The position numbers and the translations under genes are program-made. Below the pieces are notes generated by a model. That model was not told the origin of the DNA. It did not search any database and was given only the letters and a program-made list of their open reading frames with translations. From Leclercia sp. S52 (GTDB taxonomy: Bacteria > Pseudomonadota > Gammaproteobacteria > Enterobacterales > Enterobacteriaceae), in NCBI RefSeq assembly GCF_039727615.1, contig NZ_CP152474.1, positions 930,001 to 994,000 of the forward strand: a DNA stretch of 64,000 nucleotides, read 5' to 3'. Below, one piece after another: positions 48,169-57,830 of this stretch. Every line of letters begins with the position of its first letter. The first letter of the stretch is position 1.

Positions 48169-49278
48169 TCATAAATCAGGTGAATTTTTCCCTTCTTCGA
48201 TAATCGCGTCGTCAATCTCTTCGACATTGCCGGCATGATCGCGACCCGAAAGCAGGTTCCAGCAGGCGATAAACAGGGCGGCAATTAACGGACCAATCAC
48301 AAAGCCGTTGATACCGTAAATCTCCATCCCCCCGAGGGTAGTGATGAGGATGAGGTAGTCAGGCATTTTGGTGTCTTTACCCACCAGCAGCGGACGCAGA
48401 AGGTTATCCACCAGACCCACCACCAGCACAAAGAACCCGACGATAAACAGGCCCTGCCACAGCTGATGGGTGGCGAAGAGGAAGATGGCTGCCGGGACCC
48501 AGATGATGGCCGAGCCGACCGCCGGGATCAGCGACAGGAACGCCATCAGCGCACCCCACAAAATGCTGCCGTTGATGCCGACTATCCAGAAGGCGAGCCC
48601 GCCGAGAAAACCCTGCACCAGCGCGACCACGGCCGTGCCTTTTACCGTCGCTCTGGCGACGCCGGCGAACTTGGCAAACAGATGCTGTTTGGCAAAATCC
48701 GACAGCGGCAGGCTGTCTAGGATCTGGCGCATCAGCCAGGGGCCATCTTTCAGCAGGAAGAACAGCAGATAGACCATCACGCCAAAGCTGATGGCGAAGC
48801 CAAAGGTACCTTTACCTATCAGGAACGCGCTGCCGGCAAGGTATTGTCCGCCTCTTAACGCGGCGTCAGAGAGCTTTTTCTGGATCTCCGTTGCGGTATC
48901 CAGATCGTGCTCGATCAACAGCGCGCGCAGCCAGCCGGGCAGGTGGGCGAACAGGCTCGCCACCACGGTGGAGAACTGGGTGTCGTTCTGCTGCAGGCGC
49001 GTGTAAACGATATTGAGTTCAAAGGCTAACGAAGAAAAGATCACCATCAGCGGAATAAAGACGATGAGGCAGATAAGCAGCACGCTCAGCAGCGACGCCA
49101 GCCCGTTGCGATCTCCCATTCGGATACGCAGCGCGTTTTTAACCGGGTAGAAAATTACTGCCAGGATCGCGGCCCACAGGATCGCCGAGAAGTAGGGCGA
49201 CAACACATCAAAAAACGCCCAGGTAACGAGCAGGAGTATGAGAATGAAAAACCCTTTGGTCAGTCCGTTAAATCGCAT
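48169..49278 (-). CDS. AI-2E/YdiK-family membrane transporter
   Basis: About 369 residues, 7-8 TM helices, PF01594 (AI-2E, TqsA/PerM/YdiK) family. Signatures: LSPYFSAILWAAILAVIFYPV, GKGTFGFAISFGVMVYLLFFLLKDG, AVGSAIIWVPAAIFLFATHQLWQGL, LRPLLVGKDTKMPDYLILITTLGGMEIYGINGFVIGPLIAALF. Start ATG 49278 follows AGGATGAGC; the longer frame upstream runs into REP DNA. It lies 14 bp before the cyclase gene on the same strand. It is closest to YdiK in pattern, but the substrate is unknown. Confidence 0.87.
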   Translation of the reverse strand: MRFNGLTKGFFILILLLVTWAFFDVLSPYFSAILWAAILAVIFYPVKNALRIRMGDRNGLASLLSVLLICLIVFIPLMVIFSSLAFELNIVYTRLQQNDTQFSTVVASLFAHLPGWLRALLIEHDLDTATEIQKKLSDAALRGGQYLAGSAFLIGKGTFGFAISFGVMVYLLFFLLKDGPWLMRQILDSLPLSDFAKQHLFAKFAGVARATVKGTAVVALVQGFLGGLAFWIVGINGSILWGALMAFLSLIPAVGSAIIWVPAAIFLFATHQLWQGLFIVGFFVLVVGLVDNLLRPLLVGKDTKMPDYLILITTLGGMEIYGINGFVIGPLIAALFIACWNLLSGRDHAGNVEEIDDAIIEEGKNSPDL

Positions 49279-49363
49279 TAGCTCATCCTTTTTTAATGAA
49301 ACACTACGACTATAGAGTGTTTTGGATGATTTAACATTCTCATGCTTTAGTAGGGGTGGGATT

Positions 49364-49441
49364 GCCCGGCGGCGCTGCGCTTGCGCGGGCCTACACAAGC
49401 CATCCGTACGTAGGCCGGGTAAGGCATCGCCGCCACCCGGC
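49364..49441. repeat. REP/BIME pair
   Basis: Inverted REP units GCCCGGCGGCGCTGCGCTTG.. and GTAGGCCGGGTAAGGC..CCACCCGGC in the 440-bp gap between the transporter gene and mmuP. Confidence 0.9.
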
Positions 49442-49556
49442 AACAGGCCTCACCGCCCGCCAGTTTAGCGCCTGAAAAACAGATACCACTTTCGCCTGAC
49501 CGACGGCATGACCGGCGCGGTACATGCTGTAAGTACCGGCTTGCAGGAGGTGTCCT

Positions 49557-49646
49557 ATGGCATGGCGACCCTATCTTTACGTGATTTACACGGTGCGGCC
49601 CCGGCTGAGCGCCCGTCGCGCGCGTCTTCGTCTGGTGCATGGCTAG
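49557..49646 (+). CDS. Possible 29-residue small ORF with strong ribosome-binding site, upstream of mmuP
   Basis: ATG at 49557 preceded by GCAGGAGGTGTCCT (AGGAGG about 8 bases before), coding MAWRPYLYVIYTVRPRLSAR then RARLRLVHG and TAG. It is rich in Arg with a short aromatic N-terminus. It ends about 40 bp before the MetJ boxes, so it could be an independent small gene or a leader. I do not recognise it. Confidence 0.35.
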   Translation: MAWRPYLYVIYTVRPRLSARRARLRLVHG

Positions 49647-49684
49647 TAATTTGTTAACAATCGCGGTATAAAAACACCTTCTTT

Positions 49685-49708
49685 GGATGTTTAGATGTCC
49701 ATACGTAT
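49685..49708 (+). promoter_or_regulatory. MetJ operator (three tandem met boxes) of mmuPM
   Basis: GGATGTTT (49685-49692), AGATGTCC (49693-49700) and ATACGTAT (49701-49708) are consecutive 8-mers resembling the AGACGTCT consensus, just before the mmuP ribosome-binding site. MetJ with S-adenosylmethionine represses mmuPM in E. coli. Confidence 0.75.
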
Positions 49709-49718
49709 AGAAGGTGAT

Positions 49719-51116
49719 ATGCAAACACAACAAAACGGGCAGCTACAGCGCACCATGAAGACCCGCCATCTGATCATGCTCTCCCTCGGCGGCGTGATTG
49801 GCACCGGGCTGTTTTTTAATACGGGATACATTATTTCAACCACCGGGGCGGCGGGGACGCTACTGGCCTATCTGATTGGCGCGCTGGTGGTCTGGCTGGT
49901 GATGCAGTGCCTCGGCGAGCTCTCCGTAGCAATGCCGGAGACCGGCGCTTTTCACGTCTACGCCGCGCGCTACCTTGGCCCGGCGACCGGCTACACCGTG
50001 GCGTGGCTCTACTGGCTCACCTGGACGGTGGCGCTGGGATCGAGCTTTACCGCCGCCGGATTCTGCATGCAGTACTGGTTCCCGCAGGTACCGGTCTGGG
50101 TGTGGTGCGTGGTCTTCTGCGCGGTCATTTTTGCCCTCAACGTCATCTCGACCCGCTTCTTTGCCGAAGGGGAGTTCTGGTTCTCGCTGGTAAAGGTCAT
50201 CACCATCATCGCCTTTATTATCCTCGGCGGGGCGGCGATCTTCGGCTTTATCCCGATGCAGGACGGTTCTCCCGCGCCTGGGCTGTCGAACATCACCGCC
50301 GAAGGCTGGTTCCCGCACGGCGGGCTGCCAATCCTGATGACCATGGTGGCGGTCAACTTTGCCTTCTCCGGCACCGAGCTGATCGGCATCGCGGCGGGTG
50401 AAACTGAGAATCCGCACAAGGTGATCCCTGTTGCCATCCGCACCACCATTGCCCGCCTGATCATCTTCTTTATCGGCACCGTCTTCGTGCTGGCGGCATT
50501 GATCCCGATGCAGCAGGCCGGGGTGGAGAAAAGCCCGTTCGTGCTGGTGTTTGAGAAGGTCGGTATTCCGTATGCCGCGGATATCGTTAACTTTGTGATT
50601 CTGACGGCGATCCTCTCGGCGGCTAACTCCGGGCTGTACGCCTCCGGGCGCATGCTGTGGTCGCTGTCGAACGAGAAAACCCTGCCGCGCTGCTTTGCCC
50701 GGGTGAACAAAAACGGCGTGCCGCTGACGGCGCTTTCGGTGTCGATGCTCGGCGGCGTGCTGGCGCTCTTCTCCAGCGTGATTGCTCCGGATACGGTGTT
50801 TGTCGCCCTGTCGGCCATTTCGGGTTTTGCGGTGGTAGCGGTGTGGATCAGCATCTGCGCCTCGCACTTTGTCTTCCGCCGTCGCCATCTGCAGGCCGGT
50901 AAGCCGCTCGACGATCTGCACTACCGCGCCCCCTGGTATCCGCTGGTGCCGGTGCTGGGCTTTATCCTGTGCCTGGTGGCCTGCATCGGCCTGGCCTTTG
51001 ACCCGAGCCAGCGCATCGCCCTTTACTGTGGCCTGCCGTTTGTGGCGCTGTGCTACGGTGCGTACTACCTTACTCAAAATCTGAAAACGCAGGAGCCTGA
51101 ACATGTCGCAGAATAA
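49719..51116 (+). CDS. mmuP: S-methylmethionine permease MmuP
   Basis: About 465 residues, 12-TM amino-acid permease of the APC family, near-identical to E. coli MmuP from [25 protein letters not shown] to the C-terminal EPEHVAE. It imports S-methylmethionine as a methyl donor. ATG 49719 (MQTQQNG, with GAAGGTGAT before it) is chosen over the longer frame from 49695, which covers the MetJ boxes. It overlaps mmuM by 14 bases. Confidence 0.95.
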   Translation: MQTQQNGQLQRTMKTRHLIMLSLGGVIGTGLFFNTGYIISTTGAAGTLLAYLIGALVVWLVMQCLGELSVAMPETGAFHVYAARYLGPATGYTVAWLYWLTWTVALGSSFTAAGFCMQYWFPQVPVWVWCVVFCAVIFALNVISTRFFAEGEFWFSLVKVITIIAFIILGGAAIFGFIPMQDGSPAPGLSNITAEGWFPHGGLPILMTMVAVNFAFSGTELIGIAAGETENPHKVIPVAIRTTIARLIIFFIGTVFVLAALIPMQQAGVEKSPFVLVFEKVGIPYAADIVNFVILTAILSAANSGLYASGRMLWSLSNEKTLPRCFARVNKNGVPLTALSVSMLGGVLALFSSVIAPDTVFVALSAISGFAVVAVWISICASHFVFRRRHLQAGKPLDDLHYRAPWYPLVPVLGFILCLVACIGLAFDPSQRIALYCGLPFVALCYGAYYLTQNLKTQEPEHVAE

Positions 51117-52035
51117 TCCGCTTACCGCCCTCCTTGAAACCCAGCCGTTTGTGGTGCTGGACGGGGCGATGGCAACGGAACTGGAAGCGCGCGGCTGTAA
51201 CCTGGCCGACAGCCTGTGGTCGGCCAAAGTATTAATGGAAAACCCTTCGCTTATCCGCGACGTCCACCTCGACTACTTCCGCGCCGGGGCGCAGGTGGCG
51301 ATCACCGCCAGCTATCAGGCCACGCCGGACGGGTTTGCTGCCCGCGGGCTGGACGAGGCGCAGTCCCGGGCGCTGATTGGTAAAAGCGTGGAGCTGGCGC
51401 GCAAGGCGCGGGAAGCGTATCTCTCTGAGAACCCGCAGGCGGGCACGCTGCTGGTGGCCGGTTCGGTCGGGCCCTACGGTGCGTATCTGGCCGACGGGTC
51501 GGAATACCGTGGCGACTACGTGCGCAGCGCGGAGGTGTTTCAGGCGTTTCACCGCCCGCGGGTGGAGGCGCTGCTGGATGCCGGGGCCGACCTGCTGGCC
51601 TGCGAAACCCTGCCATCCTTCGCTGAAATTAAAGCCCTGGCGGATCTGCTGACCGCCTGGCCGCGCGCCCGGGCGTGGTTCTCGTTTACCCTGCGCGACA
51701 GCGAACACCTGAGCGACGGCACTCCGCTGCGCGAGGTGGTGTCGGTGCTGGCGAACTATCCGCAGGTTATTGCGCTGGGCATTAACTGTATCGCGCTGGA
51801 GAACACCACCGCCGCGCTGCAACACCTGCAAAGCCTGACCGCGCTGCCGCTGGTGGTCTACCCGAACTCGGGCGAGCATTACGATGCGGTAAGCAAAACC
51901 TGGCATCACCACGGTGAGGCGTGCGAAACGCTGGTGGGATATCTGCCGCAGTGGTTAGCGGCAGGCGCAAAGCTGATCGGCGGGTGCTGCAGGACAACGC
52001 CGAAGGATATTGCGGAGTTGAACGCGCAGCGCTGA
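51103..52035 (+). CDS. mmuM: Homocysteine S-methyltransferase MmuM
   Basis: 310 residues. Uses S-methylmethionine to methylate homocysteine, giving two methionines. Zinc-binding cysteines are visible in GINCIALE and the C-terminal [10 protein letters not shown]-terminal [18 protein letters not shown] and [12 protein letters not shown] are family signatures. Coupled to mmuP by overlap; jointly under MetJ. Confidence 0.95.
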   Translation: MSQNNPLTALLETQPFVVLDGAMATELEARGCNLADSLWSAKVLMENPSLIRDVHLDYFRAGAQVAITASYQATPDGFAARGLDEAQSRALIGKSVELARKAREAYLSENPQAGTLLVAGSVGPYGAYLADGSEYRGDYVRSAEVFQAFHRPRVEALLDAGADLLACETLPSFAEIKALADLLTAWPRARAWFSFTLRDSEHLSDGTPLREVVSVLANYPQVIALGINCIALENTTAALQHLQSLTALPLVVYPNSGEHYDAVSKTWHHHGEACETLVGYLPQWLAAGAKLIGGCCRTTPKDIAELNAQR

Positions 52036-52041
52036 TTTTTT

Positions 52042-52184
52042 GCCGGGTGGCGGCTGCGCCTTACCCGGCCTACTTTTTGGGGTTTTGTAGGCCCGTGCAA
52101 GCGCAGCGCCGCCGGGCGATATCGCTGCCGAGGGTGATGTGCGGTCTGGTGCCCTCACCCCGGCCCTCTCCCACAGGGAGAGGG
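52042..52184. repeat. REP pair plus CCCTCTCCC dyad
   Basis: Inverted REPs from 52042 to 52117, then CCCTCTCCC-ACA-GGGAGAGGG (52164-52184). Same combination as 44038-44098. It lies between the convergent mmuM and afuC and probably ends both. Confidence 0.88.
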
Positions 52185-52192
52185 AGCACACA

Positions 52193-53239
52193 CTAGGCTA
52201 CTTCAGCCAACACAAACATCCCGTACGGGTGGATCTCCAGGTAATACGTTTCCCCGACGTCCGGCTGCAATCGTGTGGCATTGACCTGCAACAAAATCTC
52301 CTGCCCGTGCCACTCCACAATCACCTCGTACTGCGGCCCCATATAGGCGACGTGGCGGATCACGCAGCGCTGGCTCTCCTCGCCGTGCTGGCTCAGGGTG
52401 ATCGCCTCCGGGCGCACGCCGACGGTACCCGTCCCCTGGGCGGCAAAGTGCAGCGGGCGCGGCAGGCGGTAGCCGTGGATTGCCACAGACTCGTGGCTGA
52501 AGCTGGCCGGGAACAGGTTGGCATCGCCCATAAAGCTCGCCATAAAGCGCGACGCCGGCTGGCGATAGAGATCCTGCGGGGAGCCAATCTGCATGATGTT
52601 GCCCTTGTTCATCACCAGCACGGTGTCCGAGACCGCAAAGGCCTCGCTCTGATCGTGGGTCACGTACAGCGAGGTGATATTGAACTGCTTTTGCAGCTCG
52701 CGGATCTTGTCGCGCATGCTGCGGCGCAGGTTGGCGTCGAGGTTACTCAGCGGCTCATCGAACAGCAGCACTTTCGGTTTGAGGATCAGGGCGCGGGCCA
52801 GAGCCACGCGCTGCTGCTGGCCGCCGGAGATCTGATCCACATAGCGATCGTCGAAGCCCTCCAGATCCACCATCGCCAGCGCCTCTTTGACGCGGGTTTT
52901 GATCTCGGCGCGCGGCACGCCGAGCATCTTCAGGCCGTAGCCGACGTTCTCGCCGAGCGACATGTGCGGGAACAGGGCGTAAGACTGGAACACCATGCAG
53001 ATATCACGCTGCTGAATGGAGCTGTGGGTCACGTCCTCGCCGTCGATAAAGATCTGCCCGTCGGTGGGTTTTTCCAGCCCGGCCACCAGACGCAGCACCG
53101 TGGTTTTACCGCAGCCGGACGGGCCGAGCAGGGTCACCATCTGCCCCTGCGGGATCGCCAGGTTGATGTTTTCAATCACCGTGTTCGCGCCAAAGCGCTT
53201 GGTCACGTTACGCAGTTCAACGAAATGTTTCTGAGTCAT
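52193..53239 (-). CDS. afuC: ABC transporter ATP-binding protein AfuC
   Basis: 348 residues. Walker [13 protein letters not shown]-loop [10 protein letters not shown], signature [15 protein letters not shown], Walker [13 protein letters not shown], switch His YVTHDQ, and a C-terminal TOBE-like regulatory part. It is near-identical to E. coli AfuC (fragmentary afu locus in K-12, next to mmuPM as here). The system was named for iron, but the AfuABC type in Actinobacillus and pathogenic E. coli was shown to import sugar phosphates; the UhpABC-like sensor upstream fits that. Confidence 0.93.
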   Translation of the reverse strand: MTQKHFVELRNVTKRFGANTVIENINLAIPQGQMVTLLGPSGCGKTTVLRLVAGLEKPTDGQIFIDGEDVTHSSIQQRDICMVFQSYALFPHMSLGENVGYGLKMLGVPRAEIKTRVKEALAMVDLEGFDDRYVDQISGGQQQRVALARALILKPKVLLFDEPLSNLDANLRRSMRDKIRELQKQFNITSLYVTHDQSEAFAVSDTVLVMNKGNIMQIGSPQDLYRQPASRFMASFMGDANLFPASFSHESVAIHGYRLPRPLHFAAQGTGTVGVRPEAITLSQHGEESQRCVIRHVAYMGPQYEVIVEWHGQEILLQVNATRLQPDVGETYYLEIHPYGMFVLAEVA

Positions 53240-53243
53240 AGTG

Positions 53244-55324
53244 TTACGCCTGGTTTTTGGCTTTTGAGCGAGAGATACGTGCCTCGCCGATCAGCCAGTC
53301 AAAGAGGAAAATGATCGCCAGCATGACCACAATCAGGATCGAGCCGTAGGCGATCGCCACGCCGTATTCGCCGTCTTCCACGCGGTTCAGAATGTAGGCC
53401 GTAGCCACGCGGGTATCCGGCGTGACGAGGAACACAATGGCGCTGACGGTGGTAATGGCCCGCACAAAGCTGTAGATCAGCGCCGACAGAATGGCCGGGC
53501 GCAGCAGCGGCAGCAGGATGTGCGTAATGGTGCGCAGCGACCCGGCGCGCAGGCTCAGCGAGGCTTCATCCAGCGACTTGTCGATCTGGCCGAGACCCGC
53601 GATCCCGGCGCGAATGCCCACCGGGACGTTACGCATCACCATCGAGATAATGACGATGGCGACGGTGCCGGTCAGGTACACCGGGGCGCTGTTAAAGGCG
53701 AGGATGTAGGAGACGCCCGCCACGGTGCCCGGTACGGCGAAGCACAGCATGGTGGTGAACTCGATGGTCTTTTTGCCTTTGAACTGCTGGCGCACCACGA
53801 TCCAGGCGATCAGCAACCCGAAGGCGGCGGTGATCGGCGCGGCGATCCCGGCGTAGAGCAGGGTATCGAGCAGCGAAGGCCATGCGCCGTCGCTCATCCC
53901 CTGGCCGAACAGCTTGATAAAGTTATCCAGCGTCAGGGTGTAATCCACCCCCCCAGTTGACGGTAAAGCTGCCGTAGAAAATGCTGCCGTAGAGCAGGGC
54001 GTTAAAGGCGATCCACACTGCCAGAATCGCGATCACGCTCCACACCAGGGTTACCGGCAGGGGCTGGACGTCGCCGCGATAGGACTTGCCGGACACCGTC
54101 ACGTAAGAACGTTTGCCGATCCACATGTACTGAATGCAGAACACCAGCAGCGAGAACAGCAGCAGGAACGCGCCCAGGGTGCTGGCCGCCTGGTAATCGA
54201 GCTGCGAGCCGGTGATGTAGAAATAGATCTGCGTGGCGAGCACGTCAAAGTTACCCCCCCAGCACCAGCGGGTTGCTGAAGTCGGCCAGCGACTGGACGA
54301 TGACGATCAAAAAGGCATTCGCCAGCGCCGGTTTCAGCAGCGGGACAAAGACGCCGTTAAAGGTCTGCCAGCGGCTGGCGCGCAGGGTATATGACGCCTC
54401 TTCCAGCGACGGGTGAATGGTTTTGATCGCCCCGTCGAGGATCATAAAGGCCATCGGGGTGAAGGCCAGCACCTGCGCCAGCCAGATGCCGGTGAAGCCG
54501 TACAGCCAGTTGGTGTTGGTCAGCCCAAACCAGTCGACCATCAGCTCGGTGACGTAGCCGGAGCGGCCCATCATCAGCGTCACGCCCAGGCCCACCACGA
54601 ACGGCGGGGTGACGATCGGCAGGATCGAGAAGATGCGGCCAATGATGGCGCTGCGTTTCGCGATGCGGGTGGTGTAGATCGCCAGCACCAGGCCGAAGAA
54701 GGTGCAGCCGATGCCCACCGCAATGGAGAGCAGGATCGAGTTGATGATGACCTGAATGATGTGCGACTGGGACAGCACGTTCATAAACGCCAGCGGGGCG
54801 AACTCCCCCGCGTCGTTGGTGAACATCGGAATAAAGATGGCGATGCTCGGCCAGACGATAAAGATGCCGATCAGCGCGACGATGGCGATCAGCGAGCCAA
54901 TCACAAAGCGGTCACCGCCCAGCCACTCGAGGCGGGTAAGGGCGAGGGTCATGATCGCCCCCAGCGCCACAAACAGCACAATAGTGGCGTAGCCTAAACC
55001 GCGGCCTTCCATCGTGGCGCTGATGACGATAAACGCCATGCACAGCAGCGCCCAGCCGGCGTCGAGGTAGTGGCGGCTGCGCTGCTCGCGCTTCGCCTCG
55101 CTGAACGGGCGCACCAGCAGCAGGGTGGGGAGCAGATACCACAGCCAGCTGATGTTGAAGTGCGACCAGCTGTAGGCCGCGAGGATCTCGTCGCCGGTGG
55201 ATTCCAGCAGGCCATAATCCAGGCTCCAGCTCGGCAGCAGCGCAAAGGCCAGCCAGCCGACGAAAACCCAAAGGAAGACCGCATCCCGTTTTTTCACGGG
55301 ATGAAGAGCGAGTGTCTGTGACAT
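53244..55324 (-). CDS. afuB: ABC transporter permease AfuB (double-length), broken twice
   Basis: 692 residues after repair, about 12 TM helices with two permease EAA regions ([34 protein letters not shown] and [33 protein letters not shown]), a fused dimeric permease. Written as three ORFs. Removing one C from the C7 run 54254-54260 joins FSNPLVLGG to [13 protein letters not shown]; removing one C from the C7 run 53948-53954 joins SFTVNWG to [17 protein letters not shown] 55324 ([14 protein letters not shown]). Sits between afuA and afuC. Confidence 0.9.
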
Positions 55325-55349
55325 AGCAATTCCGGGTGTTGAGGAAGTT

Positions 55350-55379
55350 GTAGGCCGGGTAAGCGTAGCGCCACCCGGC
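55350..55379. repeat. Single REP unit inside the afu operon
   Basis: GTAGGCCGGGTAAGCGTAGC..ACCCGGC in the afuA-afuB intergenic space. In this position REPs can stabilise the upstream mRNA, which would favour AfuA over AfuBC. Confidence 0.85.
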
Positions 55380-55398
55380 AATTACCGCAGGAGCAGGC

Positions 55399-56430
55399 TT
55401 ATTTACCCATCTTCACGTCGCTGACCCACTTGTTGATCAGCGCTTTGCGCACGTCCGTTGAGCCGTACTTATCCATGTCGTAGCTGATCAGCTTCAGGTC
55501 ATCCAGCTTGAGCGAGTTCGGGGAAGTCTCTGCGGTGGTGTTGGTCAGGATCTGATAGGACTTGCCCTGTTTCCACGCCAGCTCCTGGGCCTCTTTCGAC
55601 AGCACCCAGTCCACGAACAGCTTCGCGTTCTCTTCGTTACGCGCGCCCTTCAGGATGCTGACGCCGCCAATCTCATACCCGGTGCCTTCGCACGGGGAGA
55701 TCAGCTCCAGCGGGGCCCCTTGCTCTTTTTCCAGCGAGTAGTCGTGCAGGAAGCCGATGCCGATGGCCGTTTCGCCGCGGGCGGCGTTACGCGCCGGGGC
55801 GATACCGGATTTGGTGTACTGGGAGACGTTGCCGTTCAGCTGCTTCAGGTAGTCGAAGGCCTGATCTTCACCCCACAGCTGGACGAAGGTTGCCAGCGCG
55901 GTGTAGGCGGTGCCGGAGCTTTGCGGATCGGCAATCTGGATCTCGCCTTTGTATTCCGGTTTGGTCAGATCTTTCCAGCACTGCGGCACCGGCAGGTTCT
56001 TCTCTTTCAGGCGCTGGGTGTTAACGCCAAAGCCCAGAATGCCGACGTAGACTGCGGAGGAGAGGTTGCCTTTTACCTTCGCCGGATCGCGGAATTTCTC
56101 CATGATCTGCTCGAGGTTGGCGGATTTGTACGGCTGCAGCAGCCCCATCTCACCGGCCTGAGACTGCGGATCCAGGGTGCCGCCGTACCAGACGTCAGCC
56201 TGCGGGTTTTTCTTCTCGGCATCCACCTTCGCCAGCGTGCTGCCGGAGCCGTTGCGGATAAACGAGGTTTTGACGTCGTACTTATCGCCAAACGCTTTGG
56301 TTTCGGCTTCGCACATTTCGTTAGTGGCGCTGCAGTAAACCACCAGACGGCCTTTGGCCTGTGCGGCACCGGTTAAGGTGGCCAGCGCGATCCCGGAAGC
56401 AATGAGGGTAGAGAGAAGCGTTGTTTTCAT
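55399..56430 (-). CDS. afuA: Periplasmic solute-binding protein AfuA
   Basis: 343 residues with Sec signal peptide (cleaved at GAAQA/KGR) and a type II periplasmic binding fold (RLVVYCSATNEMCEAETKAFGDKY, NPQADVWYGGTLDPQSQAGEMGLL, CEGTGYEIGGVSILKGARN). The family includes ferric-binding proteins, but the Tyr-Tyr iron site is not evident. AfuA proteins of this type bind hexose and heptose phosphates. Third gene from the end of the UhpABC-like/afu operon. Confidence 0.9.
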   Translation of the reverse strand: MKTTLLSTLIASGIALATLTGAAQAKGRLVVYCSATNEMCEAETKAFGDKYDVKTSFIRNGSGSTLAKVDAEKKNPQADVWYGGTLDPQSQAGEMGLLQPYKSANLEQIMEKFRDPAKVKGNLSSAVYVGILGFGVNTQRLKEKNLPVPQCWKDLTKPEYKGEIQIADPQSSGTAYTALATFVQLWGEDQAFDYLKQLNGNVSQYTKSGIAPARNAARGETAIGIGFLHDYSLEKEQGAPLELISPCEGTGYEIGGVSILKGARNEENAKLFVDWVLSKEAQELAWKQGKSYQILTNTTAETSPNSLKLDDLKLISYDMDKYGSTDVRKALINKWVSDVKMGK

Positions 56431-56443
56431 TATTCAGCCCTTG

Positions 56444-57745
56444 TTATGACGTTATGTGACTGCGAGAAGCGGTGATGCCCGCCATCAGCAGGGGCATCAG
56501 GAGTAAACCCATCAGCACCGCGGCAATCGAGAGCAAACTGAACATCCCCGACCAGCCGTAGCGTTCAATAACCAGTGACAACGGCCACCCGGCCAGCGCC
56601 GCCCCCAGATAGGCAAACACGCCGAGAAAACCGGTAATCGAGCCCGCGGCCTGCTTGTGCCCGCACTCCACGGCGGCAAGGCCGATGAGCATCTGCGGAC
56701 CAAAGACAAAAAATCCCACCGTAAAAAAGCACATCGCCAGCAGGGCGTAGTGATGGACCGGGGCCAGCCACAGGGCGGCGACCGATACCATCAGCCCCAG
56801 CGTGAACAGCAAAATCATCGGCGCCCGCTGGCCGCTGAACAGCAGATCCGAGCCCCAGCCGGCAAACAGCGCCCCGAGCAGGCCGCCGACTTCGAACAGC
56901 ATCACCGTGGCGTTGGCGCTCAACAGATTCACGCCGTGGCTCTCCGCCAGCCAGATGTTGCCCCAGTCGTTGAGGGCGATGCGGATCAGATAGACCAGCA
57001 CATACGACGCCCCGAGCAGCCAGATCATCGGGTTTTGCAGCATGGTGGTGCGTAACATCTGCCACAGCCCCATCGGCGGGCTCTGTTGTTGCTGGCGCAG
57101 CTCCAGCGGATCGTTGCGCCACTCCCCGACCGTCGGGAGACCCTCTTCCTGCGGTGTGCCCCGCAGTTGTGTGGTCAGCCACAGGCCGAGCACGATACTG
57201 ATGATCCCCGGTGTCAGCATCGCTGCCTGCCAGCCCCAGCGATGGGCGGCGAAGGCACAGATCAGCGGGATAATGGCCCCGCCGATATTGATAGAGGTGT
57301 TCCAGCATCCCCACCAGAAACCGCGCTCGTTGCGCGAATACCAGTGGGTGAGCAGTCTGGCGCAGGGCGGCCATCCCCATCCCTGAAAGAAGCCGTTCAG
57401 CGTCCAGATAAACAGCAGCAGCGGCAGGGAGTCGCCGAAGGCGAACAGCACGTTCAGCACCCCGGTCGCCATCAGGCCGATGCCCATAAATGCCCGCTGG
57501 CCTTTGCTGTCGTGCCACAGCCCGGCGGCAAATTTCGACAGGCCGTAGCTGAGGTAAAACAGCGATCCGATCAGGCCGATATCGCTCTTGCTCAGCCCCA
57601 GCTCCATCTGCAGGGCGGGAAGCACGTAGTTGAGGCTTTTGCGCGTCAGGTAGAACGCGGCGTAGCCGATGACCATGCAGATCAGCAGTCGCGGGCGCAG
57701 TGCCCGGTAGCGTTGAGTAACCTGTTCTGCGGACAGTGCGGGCAT
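56444..57745 (-). CDS. UhpC-like sugar-phosphate sensor (MFS)
   Basis: 433 residues, 12 TM, organophosphate:phosphate antiporter family (UhpT/GlpT/UhpC). Signatures: GYAAFYLTRKSLNYVLPALQMELGLSKSDIGLIGSLFYLSYGLSKFAAGLWHDSKGQRAFMG and NGFFQGWGWPPCARLLTHWYSRNERGFWWGCWNTSINIGG, as in UhpC. ATG 57745 follows GGAGAACGCC; the longer frame is not credible. Placed after an UhpAB-like pair it is the likely external ligand sensor that activates the kinase. Confidence 0.88.
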   Translation of the reverse strand: MPALSAEQVTQRYRALRPRLLICMVIGYAAFYLTRKSLNYVLPALQMELGLSKSDIGLIGSLFYLSYGLSKFAAGLWHDSKGQRAFMGIGLMATGVLNVLFAFGDSLPLLLFIWTLNGFFQGWGWPPCARLLTHWYSRNERGFWWGCWNTSINIGGAIIPLICAFAAHRWGWQAAMLTPGIISIVLGLWLTTQLRGTPQEEGLPTVGEWRNDPLELRQQQQSPPMGLWQMLRTTMLQNPMIWLLGASYVLVYLIRIALNDWGNIWLAESHGVNLLSANATVMLFEVGGLLGALFAGWGSDLLFSGQRAPMILLFTLGLMVSVAALWLAPVHHYALLAMCFFTVGFFVFGPQMLIGLAAVECGHKQAAGSITGFLGVFAYLGAALAGWPLSLVIERYGWSGMFSLLSIAAVLMGLLLMPLLMAGITASRSHITS

Positions 57746-57830
57746 GGCGTTCTCCGTTTGCAATGACTGTATGAAAGCGCGACGAAAAAGGGATGAGAGA
57801 AAGTCTGGCGTGACTAAGACTTTTTCCTGG

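Noticed and set aside
52193..56430. afuABC as a ferric iron uptake system
   Set aside because: The name suggests iron, but no iron-ligand tyrosine pair is evident in AfuA, no Fur-like box was found, and a UhpABC-like sugar-phosphate sensor is part of the same unit.
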